Of a stretch of DNA of 64,000 bases, positions 52,901 through 61,477 are shown piece by piece; position 1 is the first letter of the stretch, and the number at the start of each line of letters is the position of its first letter. This DNA is from Aestuariibius violaceus. GTDB lineage: Bacteria > Pseudomonadota > Alphaproteobacteria > Rhodobacterales > Rhodobacteraceae. The position numbers and the translations under genes were made by a program. The notes below the pieces were generated by a model, which saw only the letters and a list, made by a program, of their open reading frames with translations, was not told the DNA's origin and searched no databases. The stretch covers positions 1,336,888 through 1,400,887 of the forward strand of contig NZ_JBFONT020000001.1 of the NCBI RefSeq assembly GCF_040779325.2. The letters are read 5' to 3'.

Positions 52901-53500
52901 TCATCCGACAGTCACCACTTGCCCGGTGACCGCGCCTTCGACGCATTTGGCAAAGGCACGCCCAACTTTCTCCGAAGATACACGCTCATGTCCGGGAAAG
53001 AATGCGCCGTATCGCGCTTCAGACGCCTCCAGCAAGCCGGGGCTGACGACATTGATCCGAATTCCGCGCTGCTGCTCGATCGCCGCGCCGGTGACGAACC
53101 CTGCCAAAGCCCCATTCGCCGTGGCCGCACTGGTCCCCGAGACGACAGGGTCACGGTCCAGGACGCCGCTCGTCAAGGTGAAAGACCCATGGTCGGATAT
53201 ACGTTTCAACCCTTCAAGGACGAGGTTGATCTGCCCCATGACCTTGTTGTCCAAGCCAACCCTGAACGTCGCCTCGGTATACTCCGCAAGGGGCGCGAAG
53301 TGCACGTTCCCCGCAGTTGAAACTACGGCATCAAAGGTGCCCACCGCGTCATACATCGCCCCGATGGACTGCCTGTCACCAATATCGACACTCACATCTC
53401 CGGTGCTGCGACCGGCCCGGACGATGTCGTGCCGCTTTGACAGCTCAGAGTATGCGGCCCGGCCGACATCGCCGGATGCCCCGACCAGAATGATCTTCAC
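52901..53500 (-). CDS. Short-chain dehydrogenase/reductase
   Basis: 199 residues, a small SDR. MKIILVGASGDVGRAAYSEL has the nucleotide-binding Gly motif, and VVSTAGNVHFAPL the second motif. The usual Tyr-x-x-x-Lys is not obvious; TSAATANGALAGFVTGAAIE takes that place, with no YxxxK. Such short SDRs without YxxxK occur, so activity is uncertain. ATG overlaps the MerR gene stop (53497-53500). Confidence 0.82.
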   Translation of the reverse strand: MKIILVGASGDVGRAAYSELSKRHDIVRAGRSTGDVSVDIGDRQSIGAMYDAVGTFDAVVSTAGNVHFAPLAEYTEATFRVGLDNKVMGQINLVLEGLKRISDHGSFTLTSGVLDRDPVVSGTSAATANGALAGFVTGAAIEQQRGIRINVVSPGLLEASEARYGAFFPGHERVSSEKVGRAFAKCVEGAVTGQVVTVG

Positions 53501-53850
53501 CGTAGATACTCCTCATAGATCTCGAGCTTTCGGACCAGGATTTCTTCGCATCGATCGAGATCGCTGCGCCGTCTCGCGAGCCGTTCGGAATGATCCAGCA
53601 GAATGGCTTTTCGTGCCGGTATCGTCTCGTCTCCTTGCGCATAGAGCGCCGCAAATCGTTGCATGACCTTCATTGGCATCCCTGTTTCACGCAGCCAATA
53701 GAGCAGGGTCAGCCATTCGACATTCTCGCGTGAAAATCTGCGCTGCCCGTCCGATCCGCGCATGACGTTTGGCACAAGCCCTTCTGCCTCGTAGTAGCGG
53801 ATCGTATCGGCCTTGAGGCCAGACGCGGATGCAGCCTCTGAAATGCGCAT
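53497..53850 (-). CDS. MerR-family transcriptional regulator
   Basis: 117 residues. The winged HTH MRISEAASASGLKADTIRYY and RFSRENVEWLTLLYWLRETG match MerR; the C-terminal helix (ARKAILLDHSERLARRRSDL) is the dimerisation coil. No metal-binding Cys cluster, so it belongs to the small-molecule/SoxR-like or YfmP-like branch rather than the mercury branch. It overlaps the SDR gene, so it is likely the operon's regulator. ATG 53850 follows AGGTGAC. Confidence 0.9.
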   Translation of the reverse strand: MRISEAASASGLKADTIRYYEAEGLVPNVMRGSDGQRRFSRENVEWLTLLYWLRETGMPMKVMQRFAALYAQGDETIPARKAILLDHSERLARRRSDLDRCEEILVRKLEIYEEYLR

Positions 53851-54379
53851 GAAGTCACCTCCCAACCTTGGTTGAGATACCGGCTTGGAGTTACTCCAGG
53901 TCAAGAAGAAATCTGCGCACCGGGTGTCCCTAGCATTGCGATCTGTATCCGTGACGAAACGTGGGAAGTCGGCGCGTCTTCGCCGTTGATAAACAAGGTA
54001 TTATCGGTATTCGGGACTGGACGGTTGCGCGGAAAGATCGCGGCGTGCAAGTTGACGTTATGGTGCACAATGCGCCGAAATCGATTTCTCCTGGACAACC
54101 CCAGCCACCGATGCGGATTGCCGTTTTCAGTATCAGAGACCGCAACATCAGGGCCCCCGAAGCGACACCGCTCGTTGCCTGCGGGGACGCTTGCAGGGCC
54201 GTCGTCGGTGGTGATCTGAGCATGAATGGGTCGTCGGCTTTGACAAGTGGGCACCAGGTCCTTTTTGCCAAGGAGATTCTGGCCGCGATAACCAAGGCAA
54301 CGGTGGCCGCCATGATCGCCGTTGCAGGTGCCGGAGGGCTCTTGCACGTTCGACACGCGGCGGCGGGCGGTGGCGGGTA
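53851..54379. other. Divergent region before the lactate permease, with a possible tiny ORF
   Basis: 529 bp between the MerR start and the permease. It contains the promoters. An ORF at 54222-54380 (52 residues, starting MNGSSALTSG and containing ATVAAMIAVAGAGGLLHVR) ends in TAG that overlaps the permease GTG by one base. It could be a small membrane peptide but has no clear ribosome site. Low confidence. Confidence 0.3.
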
Positions 54380-55858
54380 GTGGCCGCGCTGCTCGCCGCG
54401 ACGCCGCTTCTGGTCATTCTCGTCGGAATGGGTCTTCTCCGGCGTTCAGCGGTTATCGCCGGTCTGATGGGTCTGACCGTCGCCGTGGTTCTTTCGGTAA
54501 CAGTGTTCCATCTGGAAAACGCCGCGGTCAGCGATGAGTTTACAGCCAGCTTTGGCGTCATCGCTGAGGCGGTGCATTCCACGGCCACGATCCTTTGGAT
54601 CATCCTGCCCGCGCTTGCGATTTACGAGTTCCAGCGGCAGGCGGGCGCTATCGACCGGATCCGCGACACGCTGGCGGCCCTCGCCGATGATCGGCGTATC
54701 CAGGCGATCCTGATCGCGTGGTTCTTCGGCCTGTTCATGGAAGGCGCTGCCGGTTTCGGAACACCTGTCGCATTGGCCGCACCGCTCTTGGTCGGGCTTG
54801 GCTATGCCCCTGTCAGGGCGGTTGCGCTGGCGCTTCTGGGCCATGCGGCGGGCGTATCCTTCGGTGCGGTGGGAACGCCCGTCCTCGCGCAGGTCGAGGT
54901 GACCGGACTGAGTGCAAGAGACGTTGCGATGAGGACGGCGGCGCTACACGCAGTAGCCGGTCCGGTGTTGCTTCTGCTGATGGTTCGCCTTGCCGGTAAG
55001 GGGCGGCTGACCCGGTCTGATCTCGGCTGGGCCGGCTTCGCGGCGCTGTGCTTCCTCGCCCCGTCGCTTGCGCTGGCGTTCCTCGCAGGGCCGGAGCTGC
55101 CGACGCTTGGCGGGGCGCTGATCGGAACGGCGGTTTTCGTGCTCGTGCTGCGCCGCCGCCGTGAGTCGCCGAACCTGAACCTGCGCCCGTTGCTGCCCGA
55201 CCTCGCCCCTTACCTCTTCATCCTGCTGCTGGTGCTCGTGACGCGGCTGATCCCGTCCCTGCAGGGATCACTAAGCGGGTTTGCCCTGTCATGGACATTC
55301 GCGGAGGCATTCCGCGGATCATTCCAGCCTCTCTATCACCCGGGTACAATGCTGTTTCTAGGCTTGTTTCTGGGCGCTCTCGTAACACGGCGTGGCGGGT
55401 TGATCGGCGGCGCCATGGCAGCTGCGTTGCAGCGCCTGCTGCCGGTCGCACTTGCCTTGCTCGTCATGCTGACATTGTCGCGTCTCATGGTCCATTCCGG
55501 TATGATCGGGACACTGGCCGTCGCAGCCGCCGGCGTCGGTCCGGCCTGGCCGCTTGTCGCGCCCCTCATTGGCGTGCTGGGCACCTTCATCACCGGCTCG
55601 GCGACCGCGTCGAACATCCTGTTCTCGGAGCTCCAGCTCTCGACCGCGTCGAGCCTGTCGTTACCGCCTGCGACGATGGCCGCTGCGCAGAGCTTCGGCG
55701 CGGCGATTGGCAACGTCGTTGCGCCGCATAACATCATCGCAGGCAGTGCTACGGTCGGGCTTGCGGGGCGGGAGGGTGACATCCTTAGACTGACGGCGCG
55801 ACCGTGCATCATTTATGCTGGCATCGGCGGCGCGATCATCCTGGTCACGCAGCTTTAG
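54380..55858 (+). CDS. lctP: L-lactate permease
   Basis: 492 residues, about 13 membrane helices, of the LctP family. GLFMEGAAGFGTPVALAAPLL is the family signature, followed by GVSFGAVGTPVLAQ. The C-terminal TGSATASNILFSELQ and NVVAPHNIIAGSATVGL are also typical. It imports L-lactate, glycolate or related hydroxy acids with protons. The start is GTG 54380; the signature N-terminus begins there. Confidence 0.92.
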   Translation: MAALLAATPLLVILVGMGLLRRSAVIAGLMGLTVAVVLSVTVFHLENAAVSDEFTASFGVIAEAVHSTATILWIILPALAIYEFQRQAGAIDRIRDTLAALADDRRIQAILIAWFFGLFMEGAAGFGTPVALAAPLLVGLGYAPVRAVALALLGHAAGVSFGAVGTPVLAQVEVTGLSARDVAMRTAALHAVAGPVLLLLMVRLAGKGRLTRSDLGWAGFAALCFLAPSLALAFLAGPELPTLGGALIGTAVFVLVLRRRRESPNLNLRPLLPDLAPYLFILLLVLVTRLIPSLQGSLSGFALSWTFAEAFRGSFQPLYHPGTMLFLGLFLGALVTRRGGLIGGAMAAALQRLLPVALALLVMLTLSRLMVHSGMIGTLAVAAAGVGPAWPLVAPLIGVLGTFITGSATASNILFSELQLSTASSLSLPPATMAAAQSFGAAIGNVVAPHNIIAGSATVGLAGREGDILRLTARPCIIYAGIGGAIILVTQL

Positions 55859-56051
55859 GAACACGAAACCTAGGGCTAAGCGATGGGTCTGATCCCGTAT
55901 TCAGGTGAAGACAATCGGAACTTGCTTTGTGCCAAAGGCTGCAAGATGCAATGAGCGTGTCGCGCGGTCGGGGCTCCATGGTGCGATGGGCTGCAATCGG
56001 CGCCGGCATCGAGCCAGTCATCAGCCGCTGGTTCTGAGGACAAGGCTGGCT

Positions 56052-56127
<76 letters not shown>

Positions 56128-56187
56128 ATCGGCGCGGTATGTGGCAAGCGGGGTTGGCGGTGTCAAGGCGGGGCCTAGGTTCGGAGC

Positions 56188-56661
56188 ATGGCTTTGGCTC
56201 GTGAAAATGTTCAAGATTACCCCCGCCCGCCGGCGCTGGAACGCGTCGATATGCAGATCGCTGGGGAGATTGCCGGAGAGGTGCTGTTCGACGTACCCGC
56301 GGCATGGCGGGTGCTGGAGACCCACCATGCGCCGACATATTACCTGCCGCTCGACGCCTTTCCCGAGGGTGCGTTGACGCCAACCGGGCGGCAGACCTTT
56401 TGTGAGTGGAAGGGGCGAGCGGCCTATTTTGACCTGACCTTAGGTGGCCGCAGGGTTTCGGATGCGGCCTGGACCTATCCCGAGCCGACCAGGACGTTCG
56501 CCGCGTTGAAAGACCATGTCTCGATTTACGCCCATGCCCTTGATCGGATCACCGTCGACGGCGTCCCGGTTACGCCGCAGCCCGGTGATTTCTATGGGGG
56601 CTGGGTGACGCCCAACCTGGACGGGATCGTCAAGGGCGGCCCGGGGACCGAGTGGTGGTGA
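56188..56661 (+). CDS. DUF427-family protein
   Basis: 157 residues, soluble. The DUF427 pattern is present: AWRVLETHHAPTYYLPLDAF, then FCEWKGRAAYFDLTLGG and DAAWTYPEP. These small beta-rich proteins have no settled function. The ATG at 56188 lies 60 bp past the tRNA, on the opposite strand. Confidence 0.88.
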   Translation: MALARENVQDYPRPPALERVDMQIAGEIAGEVLFDVPAAWRVLETHHAPTYYLPLDAFPEGALTPTGRQTFCEWKGRAAYFDLTLGGRRVSDAAWTYPEPTRTFAALKDHVSIYAHALDRITVDGVPVTPQPGDFYGGWVTPNLDGIVKGGPGTEWW

Positions 56662-56668
56662 GCCCGCG

Positions 56669-57334
56669 CTAGAAAGACATCCAGACTCCGATCTTGAGTT
56701 GAATTTCATCGTCTCCGGCGATGGGCTGGATCGCGCCGATCTCGACGTCGAGACCCTCGACGACCGTGACAACGCCAGACGGTGCGAACTTGGAGTATAG
56801 CGCGCCGGACGTCGATACGCTGGTCTGGAATTGAACGATACCTTTCACGTGGTCACCGAAGCGCCGGCCAAGCGTGACATCCGATTTCCAATCGGTGCGC
56901 TGACTGTTGGGCGCCGTGGTGTAGAATGTGTCGATTGTCAGCCATCCCTTTTCAAGACCTCTGCCCCAGGACAGACCGGCCCGCAGGAGGGGAACACTGA
57001 CCCCGCCCTCCAGATCTTCGATCCCGAGGGCCAGCGTCACGGCGACAGGATGGTCGGTGAAGTCTTGCAGGATCGGATGACGCGCGAAGGCCAAAGCGGT
57101 GGCCGTCTGGCCATTGCTGCCTGTTGATAGATCGATGCCCGCGGTCAGATCGTCGGTCAGGCCGTATTCGAAGAAGAGCGACAGATCCCTACCTTTCAGA
57201 ACCTCCGGCGGAGCGGTGACAGAGGACGTGCGCCCGAACGAGAGAAAGACGTTTCCGTCCCCTCTCGGCCAGGCACCGGCCTGGGCTGACCCTGCGATCA
57301 CAGACGCCAGCAGATACGCGACGACTCGTTTCAA
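56669..57334 (-). CDS. Exported beta-rich protein, possibly outer-membrane barrel
   Basis: 221 residues with a signal peptide (MKRVVAYLLASVIAGSAQA). Alternating strands such as NVFLSFGRTSSVTAPP, LSLFFEYGLTDDLTAGIDLS and VTLGRRFGDHVKGIVQF, ending IQLKIGVWMSF with a C-terminal Phe, suggest an outer-membrane beta barrel. I do not recognise a named family. Convergent with the DUF427 gene. Confidence 0.65.
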   Translation of the reverse strand: MKRVVAYLLASVIAGSAQAGAWPRGDGNVFLSFGRTSSVTAPPEVLKGRDLSLFFEYGLTDDLTAGIDLSTGSNGQTATALAFARHPILQDFTDHPVAVTLALGIEDLEGGVSVPLLRAGLSWGRGLEKGWLTIDTFYTTAPNSQRTDWKSDVTLGRRFGDHVKGIVQFQTSVSTSGALYSKFAPSGVVTVVEGLDVEIGAIQPIAGDDEIQLKIGVWMSF

Positions 57335-57490
57335 GAACCGATTCCCTCCACCGGATGAGGGGATCGTCGGCGCTTAGGGTTAATGGCCGCTTAATCGTCC
57401 GTCCGTGCGAGCGGCGCGGTTTCCCGCCGCGCCCCATTGCGGCGTCGCGGCGCCGACCCATCTATGAAGGAGTTTGACAGGAGGATACCG

Positions 57491-57766
57491 ATGAAATGCC
57501 CGATTGACGGAACGGATCTGGTCATGGCCGACCGGACCGGAGTCGAGATCGACTATTGCCCCCAGTGCCGCGGAGTCTGGCTGGATCGGGGAGAACTGGA
57601 CAAGATTATTGAACGTTCCACTGCGTCCGCACCGCCGCCGCCACCGCCGCCCCCGGCGCAGGATATGCGCGACAGAGATCGCTATCGGGACGACGATGAT
57701 TATCGGCATTCCGGCCACCGGAAACGGCGCAAGGAAAGCTTCCTGTCGGATATCTTTGATTTCTGA
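57491..57766 (+). CDS. Zinc-ribbon protein with disordered tail
   Basis: 91 residues. MKCPIDGTDLVMADR and DYCPQCRGVWLDRGELDKI form a zinc ribbon of the TFIIB-like type (CPxC...CPQC). A proline run and an Arg/Asp/His tail follow, ending LSDIFDF. Probably cytoplasmic; function unknown. ATG 57491 is preceded by a GGAGG-like site. Confidence 0.8.
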   Translation: MKCPIDGTDLVMADRTGVEIDYCPQCRGVWLDRGELDKIIERSTASAPPPPPPPPAQDMRDRDRYRDDDDYRHSGHRKRRKESFLSDIFDF

Positions 57767-57835
57767 CCGAGCCTCGTTTCACTCCTCCCTCCGGCTTGCT
57801 ATCACGCGGTGCTGACGAAGAGGGAGGAGAACGAC

Positions 57836-58432
57836 ATGGCTCTGGTAGATGCGATCGAGGAACACGACCTCGATCCGGGCCTGCGCGAGAAGGTGCAATT
57901 TTTCAAAGGTCCGCTTGGGGTTATCCCGAATTCGGTGCGGACCATGGCGTATCGCCCGGCGATCGCGGAGGCTTACACGGCGCTGAACGTCGCTGTGATG
58001 CAGCCGACCGAACGGGTGTCGTCCGAGTTCAAGCGGCTGATCGGCTATGCCTCGTCCTTTGCGTCGGGCTGCATGTATTGCCGGGCGCATATGATCCTGG
58101 CCTCCGAGCGGTTCGGCGCGTCGGAAGAGCGTCTGGCCGCCGTCACGGATTTCGAGGACTCGCCTTGTTTTACTGACGCTGAGAAGGCCGCGCTGGCGTT
58201 TGCGCATGCGGCGACGGCTGTCCCGAACGGGGTGGATGAGGGTGTTGCGCGGCGGTTGAAGGCGCATTGGGCGGATGAGGACATCGTGGAGATCATGGCC
58301 GTGATCTCTCTCTTCGGGTATCTGAACCGCTGGAACGACAGCATGGGCAGCGCGCTGGAGGACCTGCCGGTCGAGGCCGGGGAGCGGCTGCTGGGCGGCA
58401 CCGGTTGGGAGGTCGGCAAGCACGCGGGCTGA
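57836..58432 (+). CDS. Carboxymuconolactone-decarboxylase / AhpD-like protein
   Basis: 198 residues. The AhpD-like active site is SGCMYCRAHM (Cys79, Cys82, His85). ATAVPNGVDEGVARRLKAHW and IVEIMAVISLFGYLNRWND are typical of peroxidase-related CMD proteins. It probably acts in a thiol-based alkylhydroperoxidase or a similar reaction. ATG 57836 has GGAGGAG upstream. Followed by the excalibur-domain gene on the same strand. Confidence 0.88.
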   Translation: MALVDAIEEHDLDPGLREKVQFFKGPLGVIPNSVRTMAYRPAIAEAYTALNVAVMQPTERVSSEFKRLIGYASSFASGCMYCRAHMILASERFGASEERLAAVTDFEDSPCFTDAEKAALAFAHAATAVPNGVDEGVARRLKAHWADEDIVEIMAVISLFGYLNRWNDSMGSALEDLPVEAGERLLGGTGWEVGKHAG

Positions 58433-58471
58433 GGCCATTTGTGCGCCATATTCTTGAGCTATCCGGACAGC

Positions 58472-58879
58472 ATGAATGACGAGACGTCCCTGACTTCCGT
58501 GCGCGAAACGCGCGGGCACAGGCGGCGCTCTGCCCGGGCGGAGCGTGAGCTGGCGAAGACGTTCAGTCCCGTCAACCTGCTGATCCGTATCATCTTTTTG
58601 CCACTGACGGTCGCGTTGGTTGCCTTTGGTGTCTACCTGCGCACCAGCCCCTACAGCCCGGCCGAAGCAGCGCTGCATCTGGTGCCCCTGGCCGGGTGCG
58701 AGGCGGCGAAAAAGTTCGGGCTGGCCCCGGCGCAGCGGGGTGGGTTGGGATACCATTCCAAGAACGATCCGGACGGGGATGGGATCGCCTGCGACGCCGG
58801 TGTTTTGAGGGTGACGGCGCCGTCGAATACCACCGTCCCGGACAGGTCGTCGACGGGGGCGAAGTTCGTCCGGCCCTGA
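58472..58879 (+). CDS. Membrane-anchored excalibur-domain protein
   Basis: 135 residues from ATG 58472; an upstream TTG at 58439 is possible. The N-terminus is rich in Arg and is followed by a hydrophobic helix (LIRIIFLPLTVALVAFGVYL). The C-terminus is an excalibur calcium-binding motif, GCEAAKKFGLAPAQRGG and KNDPDGDGIACD. So one membrane helix would carry an extracytoplasmic calcium-binding domain. Function unknown. Confidence 0.78.
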   Translation: MNDETSLTSVRETRGHRRRSARAERELAKTFSPVNLLIRIIFLPLTVALVAFGVYLRTSPYSPAEAALHLVPLAGCEAAKKFGLAPAQRGGLGYHSKNDPDGDGIACDAGVLRVTAPSNTTVPDRSSTGAKFVRP

Positions 58880-58886
58880 GCGTTAA

Positions 58887-58903
58887 CCCCCGGATTTCGG
58901 GGG
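58887..58903 (+). terminator. GC-rich hairpin after the excalibur gene
   Basis: CCCCCG (58887-58892) pairs with CGGGGG (58898-58903) around GATTT, 7 bp past the stop. No T-run follows, so it is only a candidate terminator. Confidence 0.4.
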
Positions 58904-58911
58904 GCTGCATC

Positions 58912-58940
58912 CTGTCGGCTTTCTGTCGGACTCCTGTCGG
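58912..58940 (+). promoter_or_regulatory. Triple CTGTCGG array with 11-bp period
   Basis: CTGTCGG at 58912, 58923 and 58934, each separated by four bases (CTTT, ACTC). The period and word resemble PhoB-site arrays (CTGTCAT every 11 bp) but with GG in place of AT. No plus-strand gene follows for 700 bp. Confidence 0.5.
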
Positions 58941-59070
58941 AGATGACCGTACGGTGGCGGCGGTTAACGCAACGCCCGGCGGGCAATCGCGGGAAACAAT
59001 TGATCGTTTCTGGGGGGGACTGTTCCGGATGGAAGACCCCCGCCAATGCCCTCTGCCCGGTCCGGAACCG

Positions 59071-59409
59071 TCAGGCGGTGTGGCTCATGGCGACCATCGC
59101 GAGGAGGGCGAAGGTGAGGCCGATGCCCTCGCGCGGGCCGATGGGCTCTTCGAAGACCAGCGCGCCGATCAGGGCGAGGGCGATTAGGGTCAGCATCGAA
59201 TAGGCGACCCCGGCCTGGGCGAGCGTCACGTGGCGCATCGCGAAGTACCAGAGGATCGCGGATCCGGCATAGAGCGCGCAGCCGGCGATCACGTGGGTTG
59301 AGGTCAGGGGCAGGCGGCCATCGGCCGCGAGTTTCAGAACGTAGTCACCGACGATCACGACGAGCGCGGTGAAGAGGGCGAAGGCATAGCCTGAGGCAAA
59401 CTGGGACAT
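59071..59409 (-). CDS. Small multidrug-resistance/EamA-like membrane protein
   Basis: 112 residues with four hydrophobic segments: YAFALFTALVVIVGDYVLKL, VIAGCALYAGSAILWYFAM, AGVAYSMLTLIALALIGALV and GIGLTFALLAMVAM. The length and four-helix layout fit SMR/EamA-half transporters, which act as dimers. ATG 59409 (MSQFASGYAF) is used; the long upstream frame is not credible. Substrate unknown. Confidence 0.72.
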   Translation of the reverse strand: MSQFASGYAFALFTALVVIVGDYVLKLAADGRLPLTSTHVIAGCALYAGSAILWYFAMRHVTLAQAGVAYSMLTLIALALIGALVFEEPIGPREGIGLTFALLAMVAMSHTA

Positions 59410-59542
59410 CTTTATACTCGTTACAAAAGGGCACTTGAAAAGGTGCGGGCCGAGAAACCGGCGTGGCCCGCATGGGCGAGCATAGCAGAAATGCCGGCCT
59501 TTGTCGCCGGGGCGCCGGAAGCGGCCTCCCAAGCGTAGGATC

Positions 59543-59613
59543 GGTGATTTCACCCATCACGCCGCCGGATGTTTTCGAAAGCGATGGATGCGAGCACCCA
59601 TCCTACGCGTGCT
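59543..59613 (+). repeat. Dispersed repeat copy A, left of the methyltransferase
   Basis: 71 bp that match 60440-60510 at about 59 of 71 positions in the same orientation. With flanks (59531-59613), AGCGTAGGATCGGTG at the left is nearly the inverse of CACCCATCCTACGCG at the right, a terminal inverted repeat. Its right end is also like the copy at 1249-1284. Confidence 0.6.
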
Positions 59614-59648
59614 GTTGTCACGGTTGGCGAAGCGAAATACCCTACGGC

Positions 59649-60428
59649 ATGGTGAATTCGCCAGACAGCTACCATGAGCGGGTGAAAGACTACAGTCCGG
59701 ACCGCATTGCACCGTTCAATTCTGCGAACAAGCGCAGTCCACAGGCGCGCAAGATAGAGCAGCAATTGCTCATTCAGCGACTTGATTTGCGACCTGGCCA
59801 GAGAGTGCTTGATACAGGTTCTGGTGGTGGGTACCTGGTTGACGGCTTTCCAAAGTCGCTTCGCGATACCGGAACGATTATCTGCAGTGACGCGTCTGAA
59901 CACTTCATTGCAACCGTTCCAAAGCCGTTTCTTCCGATTGTTTGTGGCATGGACGCATTTCCTTTATCGCGTGATTCAATGGATCGCGTCTGCAACCTTG
60001 CCGGCCTTCATCATGTTGAATACAAGGATCGCTTCTTCCGCGAAGCGGCACGTGTTTTGAAATCAGGCGGGCTGATCGCTGTCGCCGATGTTCGTAGCGG
60101 CACGCGACCTGCACGCTGGTTAAACGGCCCTGTCGATCGTTTTACCGATATTGGTCATGACGGCATGTTTGTCGCAGAAGGGGAATTCAGCGCGCTACTT
60201 GAGAAGGCTGGGTTTTCTGAGATTGAAGAGAAGCACGAGATCTATCCCTGGTCTTTTGAGGGCTGGGAAGAACTCGTTGATTTCTGTCGTGATCTGTTTC
60301 GCCTCGCCAAGGCAACGAGAGAAGATATTGAAGCGGCTCTGGAAGAGTGTTTGGTCATTACGCGCGACCGTGAGGCCGTGACGCTGGAATGGGAACTGAC
60401 CTACGCGACAGGGCGGATTCCTGAATAG
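59649..60428 (+). CDS. Class I SAM-dependent methyltransferase
   Basis: 259 residues. The SAM motif is RVLDTGSGGGYLVDGF; later LAGLHHVEYKDRFFREAARV and SGGLIAVADVRSGTRP are usual methyltransferase positions. Substrate unknown. ATG 59649 (MVNSPDSYHERVKDYSP); the longer frame runs through the repeat copy. The gene appears less GC-rich than its neighbours. It lies between two copies of a dispersed repeat, with a 12-bp hairpin just past its stop. Confidence 0.82.
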   Translation: MVNSPDSYHERVKDYSPDRIAPFNSANKRSPQARKIEQQLLIQRLDLRPGQRVLDTGSGGGYLVDGFPKSLRDTGTIICSDASEHFIATVPKPFLPIVCGMDAFPLSRDSMDRVCNLAGLHHVEYKDRFFREAARVLKSGGLIAVADVRSGTRPARWLNGPVDRFTDIGHDGMFVAEGEFSALLEKAGFSEIEEKHEIYPWSFEGWEELVDFCRDLFRLAKATREDIEAALEECLVITRDREAVTLEWELTYATGRIPE

Positions 60429-60431
60429 AAT

Positions 60432-60459
60432 GCATGATGGGTGATTTCACCCATCATGC
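60432..60459 (+). terminator. 12-bp perfect hairpin after the methyltransferase
   Basis: GCATGATGGGTG (60432-60443) pairs perfectly with CACCCATCATGC (60448-60459) around ATTT, starting 3 bp past the stop. It is formed by the left end of repeat copy B and may serve as a terminator. Confidence 0.55.
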
Positions 60460-60510
60460 CACGGGACGTTTTTGAAAGCGATGGGAGCGAGCACCCGCCC
60501 GGCGCTTGCT
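60440..60510 (+). repeat. Dispersed repeat copy B, right of the methyltransferase
   Basis: 71 bp, direct-orientation copy of 59543-59613 (about 83% identical), sharing GGTGATTTCACCCATCA and GAAAGCGATGG. Its left part extends to the hairpin at 60432. Confidence 0.6.
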
Positions 60511-60603
60511 ATCCGAAGCATGCTAGTGGTGCCACTTTTCCTTCTCGATTAGTCCATCGTAGCTCCAAACTTTTGCCAGATAAGAGAGGGAAAATCTTCG
60601 TTA

Positions 60604-61143
60604 ATGAATTTGGGACGTAAAGCCCATAGGTGTGTAGAACAAGAAGTGGAGAAACCATTGCATAGCCAAGTATCATTTTCAGTCGCTATTTTTCTTCTTC
60701 TTGCAGGATGCGCTGAGACAACTATTACTCCAATTACTCAAAACCAATTTCTTCTTTCCACGAGTGCCGCACCCGCTTGCGGAACTACTGGTGCCTCTTC
60801 TGTTGCCGCTCGTATGGCAGCGGTGGAGACAATCCGGAGAGGATATCAACGGTTTGTGATACTCAATGCCAGCTCCGAGAACAACGTTCAAGCAATCACT
60901 ACAGCTCCGACTTACAGTAACACGTACACTAATGCGTCTGTGTATGGGAACTCAGTCTACGGTCGCTCCACGACCTATTATGGGGGTGGAGGCACAACGC
61001 TTGTGGGTACCAACGACGCGAGCTTGAATGTCTTGATGCTCAATCCTGGAGATTCAGGATTTGAACGTGGTATCGATGCGCGAGTTGAACTCGGTCCAGA
61101 ATGGCAGGCCATCGTAAATGATGGTATAAATACTTGCTCTTAA
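60604..61143 (+). CDS. Lipoprotein, unknown function, AT-rich
   Basis: 179 residues. The hydrophobic segment and lipobox SVAIFLLLAGCAETT put the lipid-bearing Cys at about residue 36. A TTG at 60658, preceded by GGAG, would give an 18-residue leader and is a good alternative start. The mature part NQFLLSTSAAPACGTTGAS and ETIRRGYQRFVILNA looks like a conserved envelope domain, followed by a Ser/Thr/Tyr-rich tail. Base composition is more AT-rich than the rest of the window, suggesting acquisition. Confidence 0.68.
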   Translation: MNLGRKAHRCVEQEVEKPLHSQVSFSVAIFLLLAGCAETTITPITQNQFLLSTSAAPACGTTGASSVAARMAAVETIRRGYQRFVILNASSENNVQAITTAPTYSNTYTNASVYGNSVYGRSTTYYGGGGTTLVGTNDASLNVLMLNPGDSGFERGIDARVELGPEWQAIVNDGINTCS

Positions 61144-61237
61144 AGCGAATGGGTTGAGCGATCTCTGCCACAGATCGATGGGAAGCTTTATGGCGAGACG
61201 AGATCGCAGATAGATGCGTATCTCACTGCTCGTCTAG

Positions 61238-61477
61238 CTAGTTTCGCTCGCAGGCCACCCCATCTCCGTCACGATCGAGCCCATACTTATCGACGCCCAC
61301 GACCCAGACGGGTCCGCGTACGTATTCGGGGCCGTTTCCGCTTCCACCAGCGCAGTCAACATCAGAGGCGATTGGGACGCAGGCGCCGGTGTAGTTCGGA
61401 TCGCATTGCTGAGATATGGCGGCTTGAGGAGCCAGGATAGCAAAAACCAAAATTGCAAAAGTGATCTTGGAAGTCAT
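61238..61477 (-). CDS. Small secreted excalibur-like calcium-binding protein
   Basis: 79 residues. Signal peptide MTSKITFAILVFAILAPQAA, then YTGACVPIASDVDCAGGSG and the C-terminal DRDGDGVACE, an excalibur-like Ca2+ loop. The Shine-Dalgarno AAAGG lies within a 12-bp hairpin (61478-61508) immediately upstream. It follows uvrB on the same strand. Function unknown. Confidence 0.75.
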   Translation of the reverse strand: MTSKITFAILVFAILAPQAAISQQCDPNYTGACVPIASDVDCAGGSGNGPEYVRGPVWVVGVDKYGLDRDGDGVACERN

